Below, piece after piece: positions 25,801 to 39,100 of a stretch of DNA of 64,000 nucleotides. The notes under the pieces are model-generated. The model had not been told where the DNA came from and did not search any database. It saw nothing but the letters and a program-made list of their open reading frames with translations. A program made the translations under genes and the position numbers. The stretch lies in contig CM040741.1 of NCBI GenBank assembly GCA_022829145.1, positions 43,880,534 through 43,944,533 on the forward strand, given 5' to 3'. Numbering within the stretch: the stretch's first letter is position 1; each line of letters begins with the position of its first letter. Source of the stretch: Albula goreensis. Taxonomy: Eukaryota; Chordata; Actinopteri; Albuliformes; Albulidae.

Positions 25801-28800
25801 GTGAATGCAAATCAAGATGAGCACAAACAACAACAGAGTATGGAAGACCAACTCATTTACTCTTTGTTTGACATTCAGTACATTTTTTTCATATTATCCC
25901 TGATTTTGTATTTAATTTAAAATGTAAGTTTTATAACTGCCACATTATTTGCCAACATAAAAATGTTTTTGTTTAACCCCATTGAATTTATTGAAATATT
26001 TTTTAAAAAGACAAAAATTTTGGTTGGGGTTATTGGAGCTGTAAGCTGATAGAATTGGTAACTTGCCGTAAATATAACTGCTGGTAGTGAATAGACGTTA
26101 ATCTATAAGTATTTTTGGAGTATTTTCCATCCGTAGTTATTCTGAGGATAGCTGATGCATTTCACAGTTTTTATTTCTGAGCTTTTTTTCCCTGTGTAAT
26201 CATAATTTTGGAATATTCTTTTGCAACAGTATGACTAAGCAGATGAAGTGAAGAATAACAGATCTTCAGTAGGTTTTTCAAGGAAGTGTTCTATTTTCAG
26301 CAAGTTCTGTTTATTTCTGCTTCAAACAAAATGACAAAGTTTGTGATATTGTATGGAGTGGCACTGCCTTGACACAGTATTCAACACAGAGTTTTTGTTT
26401 GGTGCGAATCACATCCCAAATACTTGAAACATATCTTCAGAGATAAGGAGCTCTGCCTTTCTACATACCATTCACCAGATATAGCCCTATTGCATCACAC
26501 CTTCACGTTTGATCACCATTAGCTTTTCTATCTGGAGGATTGGAAAATTATTTATTTCTTTTCAGGAGTGGGTTCAAAGAAGTATGACAGTACTCGTCTC
26601 TTTGAAAACCAGGCTATATTCAAAGTGTTTGATCTCTTGTAAATGCTGTAATTCGTGGAATATCAATGAGGCCATTTATATAATGCCCATGGTTCCAGCA
26701 CAACATGTCAGGCCCCAGAAGTTGCGTATGTGAGTGACTAATTAAACAAGTCGTGCCTTTTTGCTCTCTCTCCCTGCGTCTGGTACTGTCTGATGAGCAT
26801 AGCCTGTAATGTGGTCTGTATTTACTGCGGGTGGCAGGCTGGGCCTCCCCTAAATTGCAACCAAATCACACAAAACAGAGAAAATTATTACCATTAAATT
26901 CCAGCATTGTTCTCAACACCAAAATGTTGAAAAACAACAATCTCAATAGCAATCTCACCATGTGCAATTGACGCCACATGGAAATGCAGAGCGGGAGTAA
27001 TAAATGCAGCAGTGCTTGGTTGCTTTGATGAACCTGGTCGCTAAACATAGCCATAGCTATGTGACATAAAGATAGCCATAGCATTTGAAACTTGTTTCCG
27101 GGACATATGTCATCTTAGGGGGGAAAACACATGGCAAATATACAGTTGCACTGCTATAAGATTCATTTGTATATGTAGATTTGTATTTTTACTGGAAATG
27201 GAATCAGTTTTGGAAAGTTGATATTTAAGACTACAAGAAGCCATCTGCAAAGTAATTTTATTCACATTGTAATATGTATATCAAAAATGGCATCAAATAT
27301 CTGTTATGCCAACTGACTGACATAAGTTGCTAAAAATCCTTATAAGATACCAACTCATGTTAACTTGTTATCCTGACTGGTTACCTTAGTATGCAATTAA
27401 AAATAAAGATATCATCACAACTGAATGTACATGTATAGTATTTGAAACTTAGTTATGGTATTAGTGAGCCCATTTGAGAATACACCGGTAATGTGTGGTC
27501 TTTAGTTGATTGTGTGGCTGCTGGTTCTCACCCAGAACATGCCAAAGTGCACATGCATGTGTCAGCACCTACTCCAAACAGTGCTTTTCCCCAATGGCTT
27601 TTATGACTTTTCCATGATTTGAACCTTAGCTGCCTACGTTCTCACTGGGATCGGTCTCCCATCGGCTCTGGTCTGGGAAATTCTGCAGGCCTTTCTGGAC
27701 CACCTCTGCTTTGGAAGACTTTTGACTGCCAAACATGAAGGTCAATAATCCCAAAACCTGGAAGTGGGCGGAAGGCAAGGAGAACAGGCTCTGCTGGACA
27801 ATGGCGGTGTTGTTCTGCTCACTGGTGAACAAAAGCATTACAGTTTTGAAACATGGAATATTCCATCTCAGTCAGCACAGCACAAGGCACCGCAGGACTT
27901 GGATGGACGGCTTGTTCTGCTTCAGCACAGAGCTGCAGATTGCACGATTAGACAAGCCTGAAAATGTTACCCATTAGCTTCCTTCCTTTGCAAAATGTTT
28001 TCAAATGTTGCCTCTCATAGCTTGAGTGAGAGAGTCCGTAGGAGTTAAGCCATTTGATCTCCTGTGGAAAGTCTCCAATAGGGATTTGACTGACTACAAG
28101 CATCATCTGGAAAAACTTGTAGGCACATCCTTTTCCATCCCTGTGTTCCTGATTAGTTACTAGATATATTTTACAATAATACTTAAACTAAATGAGAGTC
28201 AGATTTAGGTTTAACATTTGTTTCTCATGAAGTATCAGACCCATGTGATGCCAGTGACTTGAGGAAGTTTAAACAAATGTACATATCATGTCATCAAATA
28301 CACCCACAGTGTACCACTGAAATATAGATGTTCACTTGTTTTTTTCCTGTTGCTCTTTCCTGTGGAAGTCATCTATTATTTTGAAAACTTGAATTAAACT
28401 AGGCCAGAAAGGCAGGAACATGTGCAAAGTAGTTTGTCTCCGTAACCTACAACACAGCACAGTGCATAGACAAAATACTGACGCAGCCAATAGATTACTC
28501 CCTCCATCTGAGGTGTAAAAAAAGAAAGGAGAACAACTAGGCCAGACTGCTCTCCGCTCCTGCAGCCCACATCAGAATGGCGGAATTCATCATGAGAACA
28601 CCAGGCGCTCAGAGTGGACATAATTATCAACGATCAACCGGAATCAGCGAGCATGGAGAGACACAAAAGGTGATGAAGTATGAAGATAAAAGCGCACATT
28701 AATTACCCAACTCATCGGAACTGATGTCTCTATTCGTTACCTGACTCGTTAGCCTAATTGCTGTCACTGACACCGGGCCGGAGCAGCTGGCCCTCTGGTT

Positions 28801-28870
28801 GTCGAGGGAAATGGAGGCACGGATCAGAGCCGGCATCGCAGACCCACCCCCCACCTTCCGCCTCCCACCT

Positions 28871-28883
28871 CCCCCCCCCCCCC
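28871..28883. repeat. Poly-C run in a pyrimidine-rich patch
   Basis: Thirteen consecutive C residues inside a CT-rich patch (about 28,846-28,892). It is likely to be length-variable and prone to sequencing error. Confidence 0.9.
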
Positions 28884-30142
28884 TCACTCCCCCTGTGCGT
28901 CACAGCTGGAGTTTTCTCTCTGGGTCTTGAGAAACCCAAATGTTTCTGAGAGAGAAGGCCCCCGCGGGGATAATTTCAGCGTCACCCATGAGGGCGTGTT
29001 TTCCTGAAAGGAGTCTGAGGGCCTGCGTATTCTGCACAATCCCAGGAATGTGAGGAATGAGAGCTGGCGGTCAAGTGTCAGATCACGCGCTAAAGGGGAC
29101 CGGCACGTGTGGGCACGGCACTGGCATGGCGTGTGCATGTTCCGGCTCGCCCAGTGCGCACACATAAACTCCTTCACAAAGAAATGCCTGTCCGGGTGGA
29201 CTCAATTGTGTAATCATTGTAATTCTAACCACTTATCATCCAATTGGATAATAATGAAGCGCACATTGTTTTTATTCTGTGGCATGCGTTTTTCAAAGCA
29301 CTGGCTTGTCCTGAGTCAGTAGCTGAAAAGTCTGCCAGTGAAGTATGTGGCAGTTCTGTACGTCACTTTACATCATGCGTAATTTAAAATTTAAAGTCCA
29401 AATACATCATGAAATCAATGTGCAGACTGATTTTCCTATCGGCTCATGTACTTCACCAAAGGGCTATGTAACAGACCTGACTTTTGAAAGCAAGCTAACA
29501 ACCTAGAGACACGGGATACAATGGGCTACTGACTCTCCCATTGTAGTGCATTATAATAAATGTTTCAACTACAACAATTGTTGCGTGCAAAGTCTAGCAA
29601 TAGTCCTTCCTGGGTGCCAGGGCAGATGAGTAATAGGATGAGATAGGTTGCTACAGTGGCACAATTGGGAGACAAAAGCAATTTGCACCTGTCCCCCGGC
29701 AGCTTGTCTCCTACCATCAACTTCCACAGACCTTTATATCTAGGTTTAAATATGTGCAGCAGTGTCCAGTAACATAATGAAATTTGATTCACTAAACTAC
29801 TTTTTTCACTGGGTCATGCTGATATTTGATCAGAGTATCAGAGAATAATGTATTTTTTTATTTAATGATCATTTTTTAGAATAAGGCCTTCAGTTTCTCT
29901 ATTTGCGGGGGCATATTGGGACAATGAGCTGACTTGACTTTGATGGAACAATGCTCAGCAAAATATTGGCTGTTTTAAAGATTCAGATAATGCAAGGGCA
30001 AGTTAAAGGTCTTTTTCCAACCAGCATACAAAGTCAGCAGGAGGTGAGTCCTCTGCCCACCCAGCTACGGATAGTCTATTAGATTAGTCCCTAATTCACA
30101 AAGCATTGTCTGCAGGAATTCAGCTTGGTCGTTGGAGGAGAA

Positions 30143-30298
30143 TGACCCGGTCATCACTTCTCCACTCTTCACAATTCCCTCTGGACTGAAATCAACATTT
30201 TCTGTAATAATCTGATCCAGAAAATGCCCAGGGTCATTGATGCTCCACTCCTCACAACTCCACTTGCACTGAAATCAAAAATTTTCATTGGCAATCAT
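30143..30298. repeat. Diverged 83-bp tandem duplication
   Basis: Two adjacent, imperfect copies share the ordered blocks GGTCAT, CTCCACT, TCACAA and ACTGAAATCAA. The last block recurs at about 30,185 and 30,268, an offset of 83 bp. Substitutions throughout suggest an old local duplication. No function is apparent. Confidence 0.65.
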
Positions 30299-33038
30299 AG
30301 TGTTATTTGTAATATTCTGTGTCAGTAAAGTTGTCAGCTAAGGTTCAGGCTGTCTGTGAAATATTGTCACCTATTTTCATTTGTCACTTCTAATTATGAA
30401 TTTGCTCCCCTTGTTATGTTCCCTCTATGCATAACAGCAGGTACTTTGACTATATTTTATGATGTCATGAATAATGTTTATGTATTGATCCTTATGAATT
30501 ATAATAATAAAAAATATTACAATATTGATATTACAATTATGATATTCATAATACCATAATGCACCACATCTGTCAGTGCCTTGGTCAAAGTTAGCTGGCT
30601 CCAGAATTATTGTATCATTCATTGCTCCAAATCTGAGTCTGTGTGCAGCTGTCCTAAAATACCCAGCCAGGACCCACTCAAATACATTACCCAGTACTCT
30701 CTTTAAGGGCTTATGCATTGCAATCAAATTAGACTGTACTCTGTTTAAGGGCATGTGCTATTAGGTTTTAGAATGAAAGGAACCTACAAGACATGCTGGC
30801 TTGTCTCTGATATAATAGAAAAACACTCAAAGAAGTTTATGGTGTAACACAAAGCCCATTTTAACTGAAATGAATATGCATTTAATGAGAATAAGTGAAG
30901 TTCACTGGTTCCCAGCCCCCGAGATTTAAATGACCGTGGGTTCAGTTCCCATGTCCTCAGATGAGCTGTAGAATATTTTTAACAATTCTCAAGTAGTGAG
31001 TGTTTTGCTTGTGGAAGTCCAGTGTATAATCAAGCAGTAGACTAGCTGCACATCTTTAGCAGCCAGCAATCATAATTTAAATCTGATTCATAAAATTATT
31101 GATGGCAAGTGCAAAAGAGGAAAACAAATTACTTTATTTACATTAGAGACATTAATTGCTCTCTGCTTGGCAGGTAGAGCAGATGTAATAGAGTTATAAT
31201 TGATTTTCCCTCCGCACCTATGGGATAAGCCAAAAATACGCCTTGAGACAGAGGCATATGTCACATCTTGGCATTGCAATTTCCATTCGCCCATTCGTCA
31301 TCCTAGAGCCGATTATCACAGTCAGGGGAATGACAAGGCTGGAGTTGGGGCCAGGGGCAAATCAAGGTGAACCTTAACAGAATGACCCTGACAGACAGTC
31401 CTGAGGAGTCTATCAATCAGCCCAATATGTATGTCCAGGGAAACTAGGCCATGGGGAGAGAAGGCCTACAGACATGAGGACCAGGAGTAGAATCAAGTCC
31501 TGGGCTTTGGAGCATTAGGCAGTAATACTGACTGCCACAACGCTCTGTCACTTTGCTCTGACAAGGAACATTAACTTTATCCTCCATGGCTAGGGGTTAT
31601 GTTGGGTGAGAATGATGTGCCAACACCTAAGCTCAAACTACAATAACTATTAGCGAATGTATAAATCCTCAGAGATGTCTGTATCTTCAGGAAAAGAACT
31701 GGAGAATTGGAGACTGTGATACATTTAAACTCAGGCAGCCTGCCAAACACATGGACGTACCTGATAGATGCATAATTAAAGCCAATCAGGTAAAACTGTC
31801 AGAGGGAACCTGGAGGAGGCGGAGCCCTCTTGTGATGGAGGAAAGAGGAAGAGACAGCAAACATTCTCGGTTTGAAAATTAATCTGATCTGTTCCCTCAG
31901 TCTGAGCATTTTTAATTTAGATACATTTATTATTTTTTTTTCTGAGCATGGAAAATTATCTGTTTGCCAGCTAGTCCATCATGATGAATAGATCAAACAA
32001 AATACATCATTTGCTAGCTCTAGTTACAATTCTTGGGAACAATATACTGAAATGTATTTAATCTGAATCCGCAATGGCTGGATACCAAGGTGTTTCTGAC
32101 TGAAGGTGAAAAGATGGGGGAAAAGGCAAGAGAGGACACTTACTTCCAGACCATGGAGTATTATTATGTTAAAACACATCTTTGTAAAGTACAAGTATTG
32201 TATAGGAGAAAATAATTAGCTGTGCCATGCCAGAATAGTTTAATACTGAATGCCAAGCAAGAATGTTTCATTAATATAAGTACAACATTTAGTGATAATT
32301 CATTACCTCTGTTTGTATGTTGAACAAAGAGCACTGTGGTACTACAACTGGAGATGATGGATTGCCTAAATTCTGAGAAATGCTGCAATAACCTCAGAGG
32401 ATTTATGCAGCGTATTGATTTTCTGCTGGAAGACCAAAGACGGCCTAACTGTGTAACATATTGTATTTCATTGAATTATACAAGTTCACAAAAGTCAGTT
32501 AACCATTAATGCAGTTTCCAAAGGACAACCTCACTGTGCCAAAGATTAGAATTAGCGGTGTTTTTTTGGACACTGTTGAATTCACCAGTTGTTGGTGATA
32601 ATCATGAAAATATTCTACATTTCTTGTATTGCAGCATACTAAGAACATGAAAAAACAATTTACTTATTAAGAGTGGTATTGCACTCATTTTCATTTCCAC
32701 AATGGTGAATTCTGTTTATTATATTTAATAATTTATTATATTTATCGGTGTCGGTACAGACATTTAATCTGGGGCTGAAGTCCAAGGGGCAGCGTCATGC
32801 CTTACTATGGGTGAGGTGAACCTCTACTGGACCAGTAGAAGAGAAGGAGAAAATACAGAAGAAAGGGAAGTAGACATGAAGGTGGAGATGGGGAGGGAGA
32901 GGGATGCTGGAAGCAGAGAGGGAAGCAGAAAGGGTGATGGGAGAGAAAGTACGTGGCAATTTAATACCTGTGTAGAAAACCAGATTGGACAGATACAGGT
33001 ATTTGAGAGAGGGGTAGTCTGAAAATCTTCTCCCAAAC

Positions 33039-33060
33039 TTTTTTTTTTTTTTTTTTTTTT
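33039..33060. repeat. Poly-T run (22 nt)
   Basis: An uninterrupted T-run, which could be the reverse-strand poly-A tail of an old retroposed element. No element body was recognised beside it. Confidence 0.9.
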
Positions 33061-35934
33061 AAACAAATTCCAATAATTCGTTTTTGGCTCTTGCTGATCT
33101 GAGGGAAATTGATCATTCATAGACAGAGTTACTGTACGTACCACTCACTTGGCCCTATAAAGCACACCACCCAACATGTAGCATTACATTTGCACAGCTG
33201 CTTGATGGTGGTGTAGCTTTACCACTGGCTAAACCCAAGGACAAGATTTTGTGTGAATTTGTTTTCAGTATGGATGTGCCCTCACCCCAGAATATAAAGC
33301 ACCTCTAGCACAGTGCGAGGCTGTCCCTGTCAGTACCATGCCCTAGCCCTTACTCCTCCACCTGCCATAAGGGATTTACTCCCACATAACAAAGACACTG
33401 TGTCATACCTTCCATACAAGAACACACACGTCCATGTGTTTTTTCACCTGATTCTAGAGAACAGAAGTTTACTCACAGCCTGAACTATGACACATAATTG
33501 AGTTGTGTGATAGTAAATCATGGTTATTGATTTATTCTTCCAGGGATGCCACCCAAATGTTAGTTACATATAGAATTACAAACAGCCTTAGGTGCTTTTC
33601 CAGGTGAGTTGCAGATGGGTTGCTATGGAATGAATAAAGTTATACTGTGTTATTCATAAATAACTACAACTATGACTAATTATGCCAGTCTTCACTGAAG
33701 CATGGCAATGTAACATGTGTGTAAACCCTTTATTTATTATGGATTATTATTATTGCTGAGGCCATAAATTATTTTCTCTCTTAAATTGCTGATCACCAAA
33801 GATTTACAAGACTCTGCAGGAAGCAGGTGCGAAAGAAATGGTTCATGAAGAAAAAAAAAGCAGACTGGAGGCTTGAACAGAAGGGGAAGTGGGAAAATGC
33901 AAATTCAACTAGGACACCAGTTCCATTTTTGGCAGGGTGGGGCATTCAGTCATTTTTGAAACAGGAAATGGATGATTTGACAATAGACACTTCCCCACAA
34001 CAAGAGGGTTCATCACTCACACAAGAGAGAATGGAAAAGAAGGAACGTCTTTGAATTATGAAGCAATGTAGACTGGACAAGATGGTTGTGACGTGGGGAA
34101 GGAGCATAAAGTAAGTGGAGCCATGTTGGCTCTGTTGTGCAGAGGGACCATAAGAACATATAATCAGTCAGAAATGCCCTCTCTGGCCTGTAGCTGCCTC
34201 TCTGTGCCATTTCACATCCTGAGCTGCAGGGACATTTCCAGAGCTGTCCAGCTGTGTCTAATTCAGGACTGAAGGAACTGGAGCTGTGCGGTAAACCTGC
34301 CCAGTGAATCAAATGGGGATGAATTTGTAGTCTGTTAGGATCTTTTTAAAGGGGTAGGCTACATACTGAAAAAGAAGCAGTTGAAGGTAGAATGCAAAAC
34401 TGGCACCACACAGCAGTCCACAGCTGTGAACTAATAATACATATTGACCATGGCTATGACAGAAAAGAAATGAGGATGTGGTGTGTTACTGATACACCAA
34501 TGCCTCAGACATATAGCCACTGTGAGATTCCTGATACCACCAATGGTCATTGTCATTTGATAGCACACTGGCCATGACAATCATGTGATGCAATAACACA
34601 AAACAGCCCAACTCTGTTGGCCATATGTGGCTAGATTTGCTGCAGAGCATCTTCATTGAATAGGAAAAAGGATAGTTGTTAGAGAAAATTTTGCAAAGTC
34701 ATAGCACTGGTATAAAGATTTCCAGAATGTTCTACGTGTTTTACATTTTCATAAGGCTCATTGAGTCAATATGTGCTCTCTCAGAAGGATTCTGCAAGTG
34801 ATTGCCACTTATGCCAACCTATCGGATTTAATTAATAGCATCTCCGTAAAAGAAAAGAATTCCTCTATCCAAGGACAAATCTGACAAGAGTGCACAAATC
34901 AATGTTTTTTTTCCTTTGGTCTTTTTTCCTCTGTTCTGCATCACAAACCCCCTCTAATGAAGTTGGGGGAAAGAGGAGGCAGTGCATGGCTGGGACAAAC
35001 TTGACAGGATAGGAAATGAAAAAATAATCAGCATTCAGGGCAGAGGACTAAGTCCACTCTATCATGCCATGATCACAAATCGCTCATCTCTCTCTCCTTT
35101 TCTTTTCTCTGTCATTCATCTCAATGTAAATTTCAAGGTGTTGGGTATTGGCTTTGTGTTTGACAGGTTTACCAAAGCAAAGGTGACATGGAATAACAAC
35201 TCAACAAGCAACAAATAGTTACACAGATTACACTGATAAGCAGTTTCTTTGTGCCTACCGTTATCACTCTCTTCATCTGGAATGACAACATATGGAAATC
35301 CTGTCATATATTAGAGCATAAGCTTTTATACTGTACTAGCAAAATGAAATGCTGTTTTTTCTTTCTCTGACAAGGTTCTCTGAAATGTCTTAAAACAATG
35401 TCTAATAAATGCAGATTACCCAAATTACAGTTTAATGTGCCTGTCAATAATTCCTAATTGAGATTCATTTTGTAATTTAAAAAGAAAATATCACATTTTC
35501 ATTGGTTTAATGGAAATTGCACCACAACTGCTTGAAGAATACATTACACTGTACACATTATACTGTACTGTATTTAAAGCTGTAAAATGGCACAAGGATG
35601 TCTTTGGCAGCCATAAAATTACATCCACTAATGAGCAGGATAAGAAATAAGGATATCCTCTGTAAAACATGATTTGTGGTGATTTGGGTGTGACCAAACA
35701 GCTAGTGGTGGATAGGGGTGTTTTAGGGTGTTGTTGTTATAGTCGTTTATGCACTTTGGCAAGATCCCTGGGTTGGCCATATCAGTAAAGCTGATTTTAA
35801 TATGAATATCATATTAACTGGGAAGCACTGAGCATTATGAGATTATTTACTGTATAAAGGTAGTTATTTTTTTAAAGGAAATAAATAGAATTTTGCAAAA
35901 TTTTATAATGGGTTCGCACTCAGGCGTCATCAGC

Positions 35935-36126
35935 TTTTTTTTACATTACTGTCATTTCTTTTATCAAAGCGACTTACAGTTGATTTAACAAGGGCCAATC
36001 TCCCCGGGAGCAAAATCAAGGGCCCAACAGCAATGGTGTTCTTGCTGTGGCTGGACTGGGACTTGAACCACCAACCTCAGGGGTCCCAGTCATGTACCTT
36101 AACCACTAGGCTATTGGCTGCCCCCC
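35935..36126 (-). mobile_element. tRNA-derived SINE remnant
   Basis: Read on the minus strand, the element starts with a tRNA-like head. It has an A-box-like TAGCCTAGTGGTTAAGG (36,113-36,097) and, about 27 nt on, a B box GGTTCAAGTCCC (36,069-36,058), which are the internal RNA polymerase III promoter elements. A body containing GGGCCCTTG follows. The tail reads GTAAGTCGCTTTGATAAAAG, which resembles the ending shared by many teleost repeats but lacks the usual GCGTCTGCTAA segment. It ends in an A-rich stretch. It lies antisense in intron 2. The family name was not assigned. Confidence 0.8.
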
Positions 36127-39100
36127 ACAATGAAATCCACAGACTCTCGCACTCATCATTTACCATATTGCTGCGCTGGCTTCTGAGAGCTGCAGGCCCA
36201 GTTGTAAAGCCAATATTAAGAATGATCATATGATACTGATATTAGCAGCAATTAGGAACTTGTTAGCTGCCACACACCCCCTCCACCAATCCTCATAATT
36301 ATCCCACCCGCATACATTATCACTTCTGAAAGGACTGCATTCATCGGAGAATTACTTTTATTATCTATCATCATTTGGAATTATCCTATCATCAGCTTCA
36401 TTGAATTCATCTATGGACACGTACAAAATGTAATTGGGATTGCATATTTATATTTCCCTCCCATTCATGTGTAGTGCATACAATGAATATTTCTATTTAT
36501 GCTTTTCCAGTGCCCAAAAGAATGTGATACTCCATGACCTGAGGGTAGAATATATTTCATTTTCTACTATTGTACATTGTATCAGTAAGATGTGGGGGGA
36601 TTTTTTTGGAGGAGTTGCAAAACAGCCTTTTATCTGATGTACTATTTAGTGAATATAGTATAGATGTCTTTATTATTTTAATGAGGAATTGCTGAAGAAG
36701 ATTGAATTATTCTCCATTCTCTGATGCCGTTCCATGTCTTTGCAGTTCTATGCCCTCTCCTAAAAAGCTGGCTGGGACATGTGAGAAGGGCTTGTGGTGG
36801 AGCTGGACAACCTTATTATTTACACTTCCAAGGTTATGCCAGTGAGCTGTGTTAAAATCCAGAGGAAATAAAAAATGACTTGGGATCCATATGTAACAGC
36901 TGCAGCAATGACTGGTACAGTGTACTGTGAGTCTCAGAGAGCTCTGAGGCTGTTGCTAAGGTACTAGAGCTTTCATTTTTTGCAGCCCTAGCCATTGCTT
37001 CTGAAAATATCCGACATTGAGTCACAGAATGCTGTATAGTGTGGTGCTCATTTAATTTAAAAGAGGAATCTTAATGTTATCTTAAAATTGTCTCAGAACG
37101 AATAAATGGTAAAATCAGTTCTGCCTCTCAGCTTTTCAGAGACAGTTTCCAAGCCTCCGATGGTCTTATTATCTTTTCGCCACTGAACCGCACTAATTTA
37201 ATGTTAAAACCTTTTCTCAATATAAGAAACTTTTTTCACAGCAATAAAAATACCCAAAATGTGCAGTTACAAAATGTGCCCCTTGTAATTGCATAAGATC
37301 TGCAAGAAACTGAGCTTCAGTTTCATATATTGAGTTACAAGAAATGTGTGAACTTGTTTGAAATGTACCCAGAGTACAATTTGGTAGAATTGGTCAATTC
37401 ATTTTCAAACTCATGACTCATTTAAGTCCAAATTTAGGTTGCTTTTTGCTATAGGTTTGCATACTCTCAGTCACAATAGCTGATACTGGTGACAGTCAAA
37501 TGTAATTCAGTTTTCAGCTGTGCATTGAAGGGTGTAGAATTGTCATCATGTACAATCTGCACACCACAGGCTATAAAACTTCAAGGTAGTAATGCATTTA
37601 TAACTGATTTGCTTTAGTTGTTCCTTAATGTGTTAATCAATCTTACCTGCAGAAACCTCAGTATTAAAAATTACATGAACAGAAGTCTCTGTGCTTTTCA
37701 TTAAAACCAATGAACTAAATTACTTCCCACAATTCTAAATGCTGTTTGTTTCCTCGGGCTATGGGACTACATTAAGTGTCTATGAAGGAATTTGACTAGT
37801 TTGTAATACACTTACTTTGGAATACATTTTATACTTTCTTTTAAGCAGACCACAGAATTTGTAAGTTGCTATGCATTATTTTTTTGTTAAAATTGATTTG
37901 TTATAGTTACAATTTTGGAATAAGGCTTCTAAACATTACATTAATGTGAACTAGTAATTAGCTAATGCATTTATCAGCGAAATAAATATAAAATAAATTT
38001 AACACAGGGTTGTTGATTTAAGGTCTTACATTAATTCATCTTGGGCCATCTTCAGAATCCAATTCTTATTCATCTGTGTCATTGCTGTCACTCTCCTGTA
38101 TCATTCATGCATTTCACTCCACATTCCATTTGATCCTCCTATTCTCGCTCCCATCAATTGCATTTGATATGCAGCATTTGCTAAAGCCTCTGAAGAGACT
38201 GCACCCCATGCTTGAAGTACCTATTCACACAGCAGCAGCACTGCAGGCTTCTGGGTTTTGCCAGATGGTGCCTGGGTATGATCACCAAAGAGACATTCAG
38301 CCGACTTTTTTTACACAGGTTGTCTTTCAACGGCTTGTTAAAAAACTGAAATGTGCAGCAGTGATGGCATTCCTTCCGGGATGATCTGTTGTTCTCGATT
38401 CATTTTACTGGATGGCTTCTTCACTGGCTTCGACACTAATGCCTCCTCTTTTTGGTATGATAAATGTGTGTGTGGAAAACACAGGTGTCCGATCAAATGT
38501 ACAGATCAAAATCAAACTCAGATCAAGGGTGAAGAAGTTTTTCTATAAAGAGATCAGAAGTCTTTCCCAGTTGTATACCTATAAATACCAGCTAAATTCC
38601 TACACCACTGCAGTGCAGACTTTTCCTACAGTGTATGACAGTCTATTGAAAGTGAATAATGAGTGTATAAAGCAACAGCTAACAGTTTTGCAGAAACCAA
38701 TATTAATTTAAACAGTGTGTGTAAACAATGTGAATTAAACAGCATATAGCAGCAAGAGCTCTGCGAGTGCTTGGATTTCAGACATGGTTACTTAGTAAGG
38801 ATGTGTTCTGCAGTCTGACCACAGCAGCGGGGAAAGGAAACCATGTTGATGAGATCGAATCTGTAACCCCTTTCTGTGCCGTGTCCATGCAACCTGAATG
38901 GCCTGCCGCTGAGCTTCACGTGGGGCTGGGATGAGGTATTACACCATCTTGCAGCATTCCCATGGACAGCAGCCCAGATTGTGTTTATTAATGTGATGTT
39001 TTCCTCCAGCAAATCTTATTAAAGCGAGGCTCCACACCAGCCAGTGAATTGGAAATGAGCAGAACGCCTCCTGGTGATTCATACATTATTAGTTACTGGT

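Noticed and set aside
30900-31000. Possible tRNA-like B box (GGGTTCAGTTCCC)
   Set aside because: No convincing A box at the right spacing, no recognisable SINE body or tail, and no tRNA cloverleaf could be drawn.
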